Shown one piece after another: positions 33,942-42,460 of a DNA stretch of 64,000 bases. A model generated the notes under the pieces. The model searched no databases. It saw only the letters and a program-made list of their open reading frames with translations, and was not told where the DNA came from. This DNA is from Marinactinospora thermotolerans DSM 45154 (lineage in GTDB: Bacteria > Actinomycetota > Actinomycetes > Streptosporangiales > Streptosporangiaceae). Made by a program: the position numbers and the translations under genes. The stretch covers positions 125,295 through 189,294 of the forward strand of contig NZ_FUWS01000001.1 in NCBI RefSeq assembly GCF_900167435.1. Direction: 5' to 3'. Each line of letters begins with the position of its first letter. Within the stretch, counting starts at the first letter, position 1.

Positions 33942-34736
33942 GTGGGAGTCGAACAGAGCGGCAACCAGTCGGTGGAGCGGGCGATCAGCGTACTCAACGC
34001 CTTCCTGGAAGGAAGGACGGAACTACGCGTGTCCGACATCGCGCGCCTGACCGGGATCGGCCAGTCCACCGTCTCGCGTCTGCTCGCCACCCTGGAGTCG
34101 GCTCGGCTGATCGCCAAGGACGAGGACAGCGGGTTCTTCCGGCTCGGCCTGGGCCACGTCCCACTGGCCGCGGCGGTCCTCAACGGCCACCCGGTCCACC
34201 GCGAGGCGCGGCCGGTGGCCCAGCGGCTCGCCGGGACGCTGGGGCTGGGGGCCAACGTCGCCGTGCGCGACGATTCCACACTGTTCTACCTGTGCAACTT
34301 CGAAGGCGAGCTGGCGCCCAAGTCGCACGTCCTGATGGGCGGACGCAACCCGTTGCACGCGACCGGACTGGGCAAGTGCCTGTTGCTGGCGCTATCGCCA
34401 CGGCAACGCCGCGATCTGCTCGGCGCGGACCTGCCCGCCTACACCGTCTCGACCGTCACCGACCACGAGGCGCTCGACGCCGACCTGGAACGGGTCGCCA
34501 CGCGCGGCTACGCCACCGAGAACGAGGAGCTCGCCCTGGGGCGGGCCTGCATCGCCGCGCCGATCCGCGACGGATCGGGCGAGATCGTGGCGGCCCTGTC
34601 GGTGTCGGGTCCGCTCAGCGCGATCGACCTGGCCGGCCGCGAGCCGGAACTGGCCCGGACGGTCATCGAGGCCGCCGACCGGGTCGCCCTCGCGCTGGGG
34701 TACCAGGCCCACCGCATGGCCGTCCCGCCGCGCTGA
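33942..34736 (+). CDS. IclR family regulator of the sugar-acid locus
   Basis: 264 residues. The winged helix is at about 5-65: QSVERAISVLNAFLEGRTEL and VSDIARLTGIGQSTVSRLLA. The effector domain (75-255) has GRNPLHATGLGKCLLLALSP, TRGYATENEELALGRACIAA and PIRDGSGEIVAALSVSGP, all typical of IclR. Start GTG 33942 puts a normal short lead before the helix-turn-helix. ATG 33906 is in frame but would lie inside the inverted repeat and give a near-leaderless mRNA. It follows the lactonase gene on the same strand but has its own promoter. It most likely represses both divergent operons until a sugar-acid intermediate binds. Confidence 0.85.
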   Translation: MGVEQSGNQSVERAISVLNAFLEGRTELRVSDIARLTGIGQSTVSRLLATLESARLIAKDEDSGFFRLGLGHVPLAAAVLNGHPVHREARPVAQRLAGTLGLGANVAVRDDSTLFYLCNFEGELAPKSHVLMGGRNPLHATGLGKCLLLALSPRQRRDLLGADLPAYTVSTVTDHEALDADLERVATRGYATENEELALGRACIAAPIRDGSGEIVAALSVSGPLSAIDLAGREPELARTVIEAADRVALALGYQAHRMAVPPR

Positions 34737-34796
34737 CCCCCTCGCGGAGGGGACGCCACGGCGCGCGGTCCCGCCCCGTGGCCGGCTTCGTGCCGC

Positions 34797-35585
34797 TCAC
34801 CCCTCCTTCGGGGTGAGCAGCACGAAGCTCGCCCCGGCGGAGTCGTGACACACGGCGAGCCGCCCCACTCCCGGCGCGTCCTCCGGCCCCATGTACACCC
34901 CTCCGCCGTTGCCCGCGACCCGGGCCACGCTGGCGTCGCAGTCGCTGACGTGGAAGACCGGTTGCCAGTAGGGACCGGTCTCCTCCAGGTGGCGGGGGTC
35001 GAGCTGCATGACACCGCCCTGGGCGCGCTCGGGGTCGTCGCCGGCCGGGGTGACGATCGCGTAGGCACCGCCGCCACCCGGCAACGAGACATCGGAGAAG
35101 GTCCAGCCGAAGAGCGCGGCGTAGAAGTCCTTGGCGCCCGCGGCGTCGGAGGTGTAGAGCTCGGTCCACATCAGCGTGCCCGGGAGCCCGACGGCCCCGA
35201 GCACCGGCGCGCCCTCGGGCTCGCGGAGACCGAACCCCGCCCCCTGCGGGTCGCCGACCCAGGCCGTGTGGAAGCTCCCACCGGTCTGCCGGGCCTCGCC
35301 CAGCACCGAGCCGCCCGAGTCCTCGACGGCGCGCAGCGCGGCGTCGAGGTCGGCGACCGCGAAGTGGATCCGCCAGGCGGGACGGTCCGCCGCGCCACGG
35401 GGGCGTTCCATCTCGGCCACGATCACGTCGCCGAGCCGGAAGAGCCCCGGCTCGGTCTGCCCCGGCTCGGCCGGGCTGGGATTCCAGCCGAGCACGGCCT
35501 CGTAGAAGCGTGCGGCGGTGGCGTGGTCCTCGGCGACCAGGCTGATCCAGCATGGCGCCCCGGGAACGAGGTCGGTGGTGAGCAT
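34797..35585 (-). CDS. Two-domain VOC family protein
   Basis: 262 residues made of two vicinal-oxygen-chelate (glyoxalase-like) domains, about 1-125 and 135-262: GAPCWISLVAEDHATAARFY with EAVLGW, and GTLMWTELYTSDAAGAKDFY with AALFGW. Such duplicated VOC proteins bind small molecules or metals; some are glyoxalases or bleomycin-type binding proteins. ATG 35585 lies 6 bases after AAAGGG; an in-frame GTG at 35600 is less likely. It converges with iclR, with a small hairpin between (34738-34752). Function open. Confidence 0.75.
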   Translation of the reverse strand: MLTTDLVPGAPCWISLVAEDHATAARFYEAVLGWNPSPAEPGQTEPGLFRLGDVIVAEMERPRGAADRPAWRIHFAVADLDAALRAVEDSGGSVLGEARQTGGSFHTAWVGDPQGAGFGLREPEGAPVLGAVGLPGTLMWTELYTSDAAGAKDFYAALFGWTFSDVSLPGGGGAYAIVTPAGDDPERAQGGVMQLDPRHLEETGPYWQPVFHVSDCDASVARVAGNGGGVYMGPEDAPGVGRLAVCHDSAGASFVLLTPKEG

Positions 35586-35680
35586 GAGGTGCCCTTTCAC
35601 TCGGCTGGGACGCCCTCCAGTCTGTCACCGGACCGTGACGTTTCCCGGGAGGTCGCGCGGCGGGCCGCCGTCCGTCCCGC

Positions 35681-36451
35681 TCACGCCCCCACCAGCACGG
35701 ACAGGCAGGTGACACACCCCTCCAGCTTCTCGAACTCCCCGATGTCGACCACGCGCGTCCGGTAGCCCAGGCCACGCAGGTCCGCGGCCGTCCGCGGCGC
35801 CGACGCGCCGATCAGCACCTCGTCGCCGCCTAGAGGGAGCACGTGGGCGCCGGTTTCCTCGGCGACGGCGCGCACCGGGGGCAGGACCGCGGTGTCCACG
35901 GCGTCGGGGCGACCGATCAGCGTCCCATCGGGCAGGGCGGTGACCGCCGACTTCAGGTGGAGGACGCCGTGGGTGCGGACCGGGACCACGGTGCGGCCGA
36001 GCGGTTCGAGCAGGGCGCGCAGCGCCGCGGCGCCACGGCCGTCGGTGCGCCCGCCCAGGCCGACGTAGACCGTGGCGCCGACCTGGAGCACATCGCCGCC
36101 GTCCAGGGTGGCGGGCGCCTCGATGCGGGCGGTCTCCAGCCCCAGGGCGGCGACCGCGCGCTCCACCCCGGCGACCTCGGCGCGGCGGCGCGGGGCTCCC
36201 GAGCGGGTCAGGATCGCGAGCCGGTCGCACACGACGAGCGCGTCCTCGACGAAGACCGCGTCGGGTAGGGCGTCGTCGGGGGCGACCTCGTGGATCCGCC
36301 GGCCGGATCGGGCGAGCGCGTCCCGGTAGGCGGCGTGCTGCCGCGCGGCGAGCGCGGCGTCGACGGGGCGGCGTCGGACGTGGGTGACCAGGCCGTCCTC
36401 CAGCCGGGGGCCGGGGCGGCGGACCAGGGCGACACGGTCGCCGGGGGGCAT
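35681..36451 (-). CDS. ddaH: Dimethylargininase (DDAH)
   Basis: 256 residues, the usual length for bacterial N(G),N(G)-dimethylarginine dimethylaminohydrolase, which hydrolyses methylated arginines to citrulline and an amine. Family marks are DAVFVEDALVVCDRLAILTR (substrate-binding acid), APATLDGGDVLQVGATVYVG, and THGVLHLKSAVTAL with the catalytic His near 165. The catalytic Cys is probably Cys249 in LEGCVTCLSVLV. Start ATG 36451 follows GGGAGG. Arginine deiminase relatives are longer, so DDAH is preferred. It is divergent from the flavin reductase operon. Confidence 0.85.
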   Translation of the reverse strand: MPPGDRVALVRRPGPRLEDGLVTHVRRRPVDAALAARQHAAYRDALARSGRRIHEVAPDDALPDAVFVEDALVVCDRLAILTRSGAPRRRAEVAGVERAVAALGLETARIEAPATLDGGDVLQVGATVYVGLGGRTDGRGAAALRALLEPLGRTVVPVRTHGVLHLKSAVTALPDGTLIGRPDAVDTAVLPPVRAVAEETGAHVLPLGGDEVLIGASAPRTAADLRGLGYRTRVVDIGEFEKLEGCVTCLSVLVGA

Positions 36452-36535
36452 GGCGTCCTCCCGAAGGGGCCGGGTCCGCGCCGGCGCGCGGCCTCGCCCT
36501 CCTCCCTACCCGCTCCTCAAAGGAGCCAAATAACC

Positions 36536-36575
36536 CACTAATTCGGTTGACAAAGTATGTTTAGTGTCCCACCCT
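36536..36575 (+). promoter_or_regulatory. Promoter and flanking inverted repeat of the flavin reductase operon
   Basis: A consensus -35 TTGACA (36547-36552) is followed 17 bases later by CACCCT (36570-36575), a weak -10. CACTAA (36536-36541) and TTAGTG (36561-36566) form a 6-bp inverted repeat that encloses the -35 box, the layout of a repressor site. The region is AT-richer than its surroundings. Confidence 0.4.
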
Positions 36576-36666
36576 GGAACCGTCCCCATCCCGGGCGGCC
36601 CGGCGTCGCGACCCGCTCCCCGGGACCACCGCCCGCCGTTCGCCGGCCCGACCGGAAGATGATTCC

Positions 36667-37263
36667 ATGAGCCTGACCGTCCTCGTCGGCAATCCCCGTC
36701 CGGGCTCCCGAACCTCCGCGGTGGCGCTCTCCGCGGCGCGGGCCGTCATCCGGGCCGCCCTGCCCCCCGGCGAGCCCGACGTCGTCGACCTGGCCGGCCT
36801 GGCCCCGCTGCTGCTCGCGCCACGACCACCCGCCGTGGTCGCCGACGCCGTGGACCGCGTCCTCGCCGCCGACGTCCTCCTCGTCGCCAGCCCCACCTAC
36901 AAGGCCACCTACACCGGCCTGCTCAAGGTCTTCCTCGACCGGATCGACACCGGCGCGCTGCGCGGCACGGTCGCGCTCCCCCTGCTGCTCACCGGCTCTC
37001 CCGCGCACACCCTCGCCGTCGAGGTCCACCTACGCCCCCTGCTGGTCGAACTCGGCGCCACCGTCCCCACCCCCGGCCTGGCCGTCTCACAGGGCGACCT
37101 GCCACGGCTGGAGGAGATCGTCACCGCGTGGGCCGCGCGGGTCGCCCCGGCCGTGCGCGCGGGCGTCCGCGCCCCGCGCCTTCTCCCGTCCCCGGACAAT
37201 CCAGAGGGCCCGACACCACCCCTGGGACCGCTCCCTCCGCGTAACGAGGAGGTCCGCACGTGA
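36667..37263 (+). CDS. NADPH-dependent FMN reductase (SsuE/MsuE-like)
   Basis: 198 residues with a flavodoxin-like fold: LTVLVGNPRPGSRTSAVALS binds the FMN phosphate, and LLVASPTYKATYTGLLKVFL is the flavin-site signature of SsuE-type reductases. They supply FMNH2 to two-component monooxygenases, often for sulfonate or sulfur use. The last 25 residues are Pro-rich. ATG 36667 follows GGAAG. Its stop overlaps the next start (GTGA), making a two-gene operon of flavin reductases, but no partner monooxygenase is seen in the window. Confidence 0.8.
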   Translation: MSLTVLVGNPRPGSRTSAVALSAARAVIRAALPPGEPDVVDLAGLAPLLLAPRPPAVVADAVDRVLAADVLLVASPTYKATYTGLLKVFLDRIDTGALRGTVALPLLLTGSPAHTLAVEVHLRPLLVELGATVPTPGLAVSQGDLPRLEEIVTAWAARVAPAVRAGVRAPRLLPSPDNPEGPTPPLGPLPPRNEEVRT

Positions 37264-37793
37264 CCACCCTGGACACCCCTCCCCCGCCCGCCCTTCCCCA
37301 CGACGGCCACATCGACGTCGAACGGTTCCGCCACGCCCTCGCCCTGCACGCCGCCGGCGTCACGGCGATCACCGCGCGGGTGGGCGGCGTTCCCATCGGG
37401 CTGACCGCCACCTCGTTCACCGGCGTCAGCGCCGAACCGCCGCTGGTGTCGTTCTGCGTCGCCACGACCTCCACCACCTGGCCCCGGCTGCGTCGGGCCA
37501 CCGGCTTCGCCGTCGCCCTGCTCGCCGACGACCAGCACGACCTCGCCACGCGGTTCGCCACGCGGGGTGCCGACCGCTTCGCCGAACCGACCCGCTGGTC
37601 TTCCGGCCCCGAAGGCGTTCCCGTGCTCGACGGCGCGGTCGCCCACCTGTTCTGTGTTCCCCACGAACGGCTGCTGGTGGGCGACCACTGGCTGGTCGTG
37701 GGACGGGTCGTCGAGACCCTGCTCGACCCGTCGAAGCGCCCCTTGCTCTACTTTCGCCGCGCCTTCGGCGCCTTCTCCCCCCGCACCGCCTGA
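37260..37793 (+). CDS. Flavin reductase domain protein (HpaC-like)
   Basis: 177 residues of the flavin-reductase-like FMN-binding split-barrel family: FRHALALHAAGVTAITARVG, IGLTATSFTGVSAEPPLVSF and VALLADDQHDLATRFATRGA. It resembles the small reductase components that give FMNH2 or FADH2 to a monooxygenase. GTG 37260 follows GAGGAGG and overlaps the SsuE-like stop. Having two different flavin reductases coupled is unusual and suggests a shared missing oxygenase partner. It converges on crtY with only 13 bases between stops. Confidence 0.8.
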   Translation: MTTLDTPPPPALPHDGHIDVERFRHALALHAAGVTAITARVGGVPIGLTATSFTGVSAEPPLVSFCVATTSTTWPRLRRATGFAVALLADDQHDLATRFATRGADRFAEPTRWSSGPEGVPVLDGAVAHLFCVPHERLLVGDHWLVVGRVVETLLDPSKRPLLYFRRAFGAFSPRTA

Positions 37794-37806
37794 CCCCGCC
37801 CCGCGC

Positions 37807-38994
37807 TCAGCTCCGCGAAGGACGCAGGGCGAACCACAGGCGTTCGACCGCGGTCGCCGCCATCGGCGCGACCGGGGTCGTCGCCCCCAGACGCAGCTCC
37901 CGCCCCAGGGACGACCCTCCGTCGAGGAACCCCAGCACATCGGCCAGCCGGTTACGGCGGAACAGCCGGGCGAAGAAGTCCGCCCCGTCGACGCGCCCGG
38001 TGTCGAGCGCGCGCAGCATGACCGCGTCCATCTCCAGGTGGCGGCGCCGGTGCGGACAGGGAGGCACCGGTGTGCGGCCCCTCGCCAGCGCGCGGGCGAC
38101 CGCGGCGGTCTGGCGTTGGACGCCGCTGAAGGTGTAGCCCGTCGAGGGGCGGGTCGCGCCGCCGGCGGTGCCGATACGGAAGACGCGGCGGCCCGACCGG
38201 CGCGGAAACCGCGCGTCGGTCATGGGGATCGCGCCCTGCTCGACCGCCGTCACCTCGACCTCCCCCAGGCCCAGGACCTCTCCGATGTAGTGCTCCAGCG
38301 CGCGCCGGTACCCGGCGTCGTCGAGGACCTCGCGGGTGAACTCGGTGTACTCCACCAGCGCCTCGCGCTTTGACACCGGCAGCACGTAACCGAAGGAGAC
38401 CCCGTTGCGCGGCTGCGGCGTGCGCAGGTCCATCAGGCTCGCCGCCTCGGGAACGAAGGCGTCGGAGCGGGTGCGCACGAACCAGCCACGAAAGTGCTGG
38501 AGCAGGGTGGTGGTGCCCCGGGGCAGCGGGCGCGGTGGACGGGAGTCGAAGACCCATGTGGCGCGTACCTGCAGGTCCCGTCCCGCGCCGTCCACCCCCC
38601 GCACCACGGCCCGTCGGGGACCGTCGAGGATCTCGGTGACGGTCGCGGTGACCTCGCGGACCGTCTCCGCCAGGCCCGTGCGCACGAACCGCTCGTAGTC
38701 GGGCGAGCGGATCATCTTGTACACGAGCGGCGCCGCCGGGGCCTCATACACCTCGCCCTCGGGTCCGATCACCGACAGCCGTTCCCAGCGGGCCGAGACG
38801 ACGGCGTCCCACTCCCCGGCCTCGCGTTCCCAGAAACACCAGGTACGCACCGGGGACCTGGCCGGCCCCTCGGGGGGCTCCAACAGCACGGTCTCCAACG
38901 GGCGTCCCCCCGGTCCTCCTCCCCGGGACAGCCGATGGGCCAGCGACAGCCCCGCGGCGCCGGCCCCCACGATCGCGACGTCGACATCGACCAT
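37807..38994 (-). CDS. crtY: Lycopene cyclase (CrtY type)
   Basis: 395-residue FAD-binding cyclase that converts lycopene to beta-carotene. The dinucleotide motif VDVAIVGAGAAGLSLAHRLS opens the protein. Typical CrtY/CrtL features follow: RTWCFWE, PLVYKMIRSPDYERFVR, VFDSRPP, LLQHFRGWFVRT, SFGYVLPVSKREALVEYTEF and RIGTAGGATRPSTGYTFSGV. The first ATG could be 38994 or 39006; neither has a strong ribosome site. It lies apart from crtEIB but with crtT and crtU nearby, which resembles the crtYTU group of Streptomyces griseus, here split by an MFS gene. Confidence 0.9.
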   Translation of the reverse strand: MVDVDVAIVGAGAAGLSLAHRLSRGGGPGGRPLETVLLEPPEGPARSPVRTWCFWEREAGEWDAVVSARWERLSVIGPEGEVYEAPAAPLVYKMIRSPDYERFVRTGLAETVREVTATVTEILDGPRRAVVRGVDGAGRDLQVRATWVFDSRPPRPLPRGTTTLLQHFRGWFVRTRSDAFVPEAASLMDLRTPQPRNGVSFGYVLPVSKREALVEYTEFTREVLDDAGYRRALEHYIGEVLGLGEVEVTAVEQGAIPMTDARFPRRSGRRVFRIGTAGGATRPSTGYTFSGVQRQTAAVARALARGRTPVPPCPHRRRHLEMDAVMLRALDTGRVDGADFFARLFRRNRLADVLGFLDGGSSLGRELRLGATTPVAPMAATAVERLWFALRPSRS

Positions 38995-39006
38995 GCCGCC
39001 CAGCAT

Positions 39007-39758
39007 GACACGGCCGTCCCACGAGGGGACGCGACGGGCGGCGAGGAGTGCCGGTGGCGCACCGGCCGGACGTCCCTCGAGCCGCCCGGGCCTGTCCCGC
39101 CGCGCTCGTGCTCCGACGCCCCGTGCGCCACCCGGCGCACATGGCGTCCGGCCGGCCTCCGGTGTGCGGCCGGTTCCCGTCCCGGGGGGAACGCCCAGGC
39201 TCCGGTCCGGGACTCCTGGCCGGCCTCCCCTCACCGGTCGGCCGCTTCCCCCGCGCTCCGCCGTCCCGATCACGGCGATGGGGCCGAGGGGCCGCCCGGG
39301 TGCCTCGTCGGGGCTCCCGTCATCCGACCGGCGCGGTCGGCCGGCCCAGCGGCTCTCGAACACGTCGCACGGCGGCTCCCGCCCCGGCCCACAGGTGCGG
39401 CCCCGGATCCACCGATGAGGCAAAGGCCCCGAACCCACCATCGGCGCGCCGCCACACGCCAGCGGACGACCGGACAAGCCCCACCCGGAAACCCCGACCC
39501 GGTGACCTGGCCGGTCTCCCGCTCCCCGAGCGGCAACCGCGGACCGCCGCGCTCGCTCGCGCGTGTCCTACAATCGTCTCCGACGGCGCCGCCGCGTCGC
39601 GGCCTTCCCGCCCGGCGGACCGCGCGGTCCCGCCTCCCGATCGCCGTCGCCCTCCTCCGTCTCCGGAGTCCTCGCGCGTCCTCGTCCACGCGCACGCCTT
39701 CCCCTCTTCCGATCCGTTCGGTACCGCGCGCCCGTCGCGCCTTCGGAAGGGGACCCCT
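39007..39758. other. Long gap between divergent crtY and MFS genes
   Basis: About 750 bases with no supported gene; all long frames are Arg/Pro-rich shadows. A good -10, TACAAT, lies at 39569-39574 on the plus strand with no recognisable -35, and could give the MFS gene a 180-base leader. Confidence 0.4.
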
Positions 39759-41132
39759 TTGCCCACCGACTCCACCGCCCGTACCCCCGCGAATGGCCGC
39801 GCCCCGCGTGACGGCCGACGCGCCTCACTCGCGTTCGCCCTGGGCGCCTTCTGCGTCCAGTTCGACTCCTTCGCGCTCAATCCGGCCCTGCCCACGATCG
39901 GCGCGGACCTGAACCTGTCCGCCCCGCTCCTCTCCTGGACCGTCGCGGTCTACCTGCTGGCCTGCGGCTCGCTCATGGTCGCGGGCGGACGCCTCGGCGA
40001 CACCGTGGGACACCGGCGGGCGCTCGCGGCCGGGCTGGCCCTGTTCGGCGGCGCGTCGCTGCTGTGCGGGGCGAGCACGGCCGGCTGGGCGCTCGTCGCC
40101 GCGCGGGCGCTCCAGGGGGTGGGCGCGGCGCTGGTGATGCCGTGCGGGCTGGCCCTCGTCGCGCTCGCCCACCCCGAGGGGGAGCGTTCCCGGGCCACGG
40201 GGCGGGCCCTGGGCGTGGCCGGGCTCGCCACCGCGCTGGGCCCGCCGCTCGGCGGGCTGCTCGCCGACGCGGCCGGGTGGCGCTGGGTGTTCCTGGTCAA
40301 CGCCCCGCCGCTCGCGCTGGCGCTGCTGTGCGCGCTGCGCGCGCGGGTGGGCGGACGCGGCGACGGTGGGGCGCGGCCGGGAGCGGTCGGGGTGGCGGCG
40401 CTGGCGGGGGCGGCCGGCGCCGTGATGCTGCTCGCCGAGCGCGGCGCGGCGTGGGGGTGGACGTCGCCGAGGACGGCCCTGGTCGCGGCGGTGGCCCTGC
40501 TCTCGGCGGCGGTGCTGTGGCGGGCCGAGCGACGGTCGGCGGTCGCGCTGGTGCCGGCGGCGCTGCTGCGGGACCGCGGCTACCTGCTCGGGTTGCTGGC
40601 CGGCGCGGCGGCCAACGCCACGACGGTGGGCTGGCTGTTCGCGGTCCCGCCCCTGCTCCAGGGCGTCTGGGGGCTGGGGCCCGGTTGGGCGGGGACGCTG
40701 TTCGCCGTGCCGGCCGTGGCGATGGCGCTGGCCGGCCCCGTCGCGGGCCGGCTGGCGGGCGACCGGCCCGTCCTGTCCCCTCTGTTGTTCGCCACGGGGG
40801 CGGGCGGGCTGGCCGTGGCGACGCTGCCGGCCGCGCCCGGTCCGGTGGTCCTCGCCGGGATGCTGGTGTGCTGTGGCGCGGCGCTGGGCCTGGCCGGGGC
40901 GCTCACCCTGGTCGCCGCCCAACAGGCCGCCCCCGCCGGTGCGGCGGGCAGCGCTCCGGGCCTCACCAAGACGGCGGTCACGCTGGCCGGCGCGTTCGGC
41001 GCGGCGGCCTCGGCCGGTCCCCCGCAGGAGGCCCTCCTCCTGTCGGGAACGTGGTCGCTGGTGGCGGCGCTGGCGGTGACCGTCGCGCTCGCCGTCCGGG
41101 CAGGTCGCCGCCGCGGCGAGCGCGCCCGGTAG
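39759..41132 (+). CDS. MFS transporter (DHA2-like)
   Basis: 457-residue major facilitator. Hydrophobic helices begin at residue 23. Signatures are FDSFALNPALPTIGADLNLS, SWTVAVYLLACGSLMVAGGR then LGDTVGHRRAL, ARALQGVGAALVMPCGLALV, and LGPPLGGLLADAAGWRWVFL (motif C). The start is TTG 39759, supported by GGAAGGGG 7 bases upstream; no ATG or GTG in that frame fits. It is shorter than most 14-helix DHA2 pumps. It sits between crtY and crtT, but nothing in it suggests carotenoid transport. Confidence 0.75.
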   Translation: MPTDSTARTPANGRAPRDGRRASLAFALGAFCVQFDSFALNPALPTIGADLNLSAPLLSWTVAVYLLACGSLMVAGGRLGDTVGHRRALAAGLALFGGASLLCGASTAGWALVAARALQGVGAALVMPCGLALVALAHPEGERSRATGRALGVAGLATALGPPLGGLLADAAGWRWVFLVNAPPLALALLCALRARVGGRGDGGARPGAVGVAALAGAAGAVMLLAERGAAWGWTSPRTALVAAVALLSAAVLWRAERRSAVALVPAALLRDRGYLLGLLAGAAANATTVGWLFAVPPLLQGVWGLGPGWAGTLFAVPAVAMALAGPVAGRLAGDRPVLSPLLFATGAGGLAVATLPAAPGPVVLAGMLVCCGAALGLAGALTLVAAQQAAPAGAAGSAPGLTKTAVTLAGAFGAAASAGPPQEALLLSGTWSLVAALAVTVALAVRAGRRRGERAR

Positions 41133-41308
41133 GCACGCGGCCGGCGCGGGCCTTCGCCCCGGGAGCCGCGCGTCGCCTCCCCGAGGTCCGGATCCGCCTC
41201 ACACGGCCCCGACCGGCGAAGCGCGGGGTTCGCCCTGGGACGGGACGCCGCGGCCACGGTGCGGCCCGGATGTCCCCGGCTTCCCCGCGGGGCCGGGACG
41301 CCGGTCCC

Positions 41309-41560
41309 TCAGCCCAGGACGATGTCGCCCTCGGCGGTCCGGCGGGCCGCGACACGCCGTCCGACCCGGGTTCCCGCCGCCCGGGCGGCCCTGCGGATGC
41401 GTTCGAGGTCGTCCTGGTCGGAGGCGGGGATCCGGATCTCCTCACGGCGGCGTAGCGCCCGGGTGATCCTGGCGACCAGCTCGGCGTGCTCGGCGTCGGC
41501 GTGGCGCTGCTGGGCTCTGAGGGATTCCGCGGACTCGGTGCGGTGGGCATCGTCGACCAT
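41309..41560 (-). CDS. Small basic protein, probably leaderless
   Basis: 83 residues: a helical charged first part (SAESLRAQQRHADAEHAELV) and a second part IRRAARAAGTRVGRRVAARR with a short beta-like end. No family is firmly recognised; similar short proteins are common in actinobacteria. TAGAGT lies 6 bases before ATG 41560 and there is no ribosome site, the layout of a leaderless transcript. Confidence 0.55.
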   Translation of the reverse strand: MVDDAHRTESAESLRAQQRHADAEHAELVARITRALRRREEIRIPASDQDDLERIRRAARAAGTRVGRRVAARRTAEGDIVLG

Positions 41561-41716
41561 GCTCGGACTCTAGTGGCCGGGCCGGCCCGAGGTCGCCCCG
41601 GGCCTTGCCTCACGCCGGTCACAGGCATGAGTCTCACCACTGTGGGCATCACGGGCTGCTGAGGGACCGCTCGGTCCCGACGACCACGTTCTCTCCGTCT
41701 CCAGGCAGGAGCCCAC

Positions 41717-42460
41717 GTGCCCGAGTCCGTGCAGGACATGAAACCCCGGCGGGTGACCGAGGAGTTCGACCGCGCCGCCCTCTCCTACGACCGCCTCGTC
41801 ACCGTCAACCCCGGTTACCACGCCCACCTGCGCAGGTCGGCCCGGCGGCTACGGCTTCCCGACCACGGGGCGGGGCTGCGCCTGCTCGACCTGGGCTGCG
41901 GGACCGGGGCCTCGACCGCGGCGCTGCTGGCGGTCTACCCCGAGGCCGCGATCACCGCGGTGGACGCCTCGGAGGGGATGCTCGCGGTGGCCCGGGCCAA
42001 GCCCTGGCCACCGGGGGTGCGGTTCGTGCACGCCCGCGCCGAGGAGTTGACCGTCGAGGAGCTCGGCGGCCCGTTCGACGCGGCGCTGGCCGCCTACCTG
42101 CTGCGCAACTGCCCCGACCCCGACACGGTGCTGGCGACGATCGCGGGCCTGCTGCGCCCGGCCGGCCGGCTGGCGCTGCACGAGTACTCCGTCGCCGACT
42201 CCGCGCTGGCCCGCGCGGTGTGGACGCTGGTGTGCGCGACCGTGATCATCCCGGCCGGCCGGCTGCTCACCGGCCGCGCCGACCTGTACCGCTACCTGTG
42301 GCGCAGCGTCATGGAGTTCGACGGCGCGGCCCGGTTGCGGCGGCGGATGTCCGTGGCCGGCTACCGGGACGTGCGCACCGCCCCGATGACGGGGTGGCAG
42401 CGCGGCATCGTCCACACCTTCCTGGGCCGCCGCCCCACCACGGCGGAGGAGGGGCGATGA
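41717..42460 (+). CDS. crtT: SAM-dependent methyltransferase, CrtT-like
   Basis: 247-residue class I methyltransferase. The SAM site LRLLDLGCGTGASTAALLAV is near residue 60, with AITAVDASEGMLAVARAK as motif II and FDAALAAYLLRNCPDPDTVL as motif IV/V; it is UbiE-like. GTG 41717 follows AGGAG. It overlaps the CrtU-like gene by 4 bases. This pairing matches the crtT-crtU order of Streptomyces isorenieratene clusters, where CrtT's exact role is not settled. By sequence alone it is only a general methyltransferase, so the name rests on context. Confidence 0.7.
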   Translation: MPESVQDMKPRRVTEEFDRAALSYDRLVTVNPGYHAHLRRSARRLRLPDHGAGLRLLDLGCGTGASTAALLAVYPEAAITAVDASEGMLAVARAKPWPPGVRFVHARAEELTVEELGGPFDAALAAYLLRNCPDPDTVLATIAGLLRPAGRLALHEYSVADSALARAVWTLVCATVIIPAGRLLTGRADLYRYLWRSVMEFDGAARLRRRMSVAGYRDVRTAPMTGWQRGIVHTFLGRRPTTAEEGR

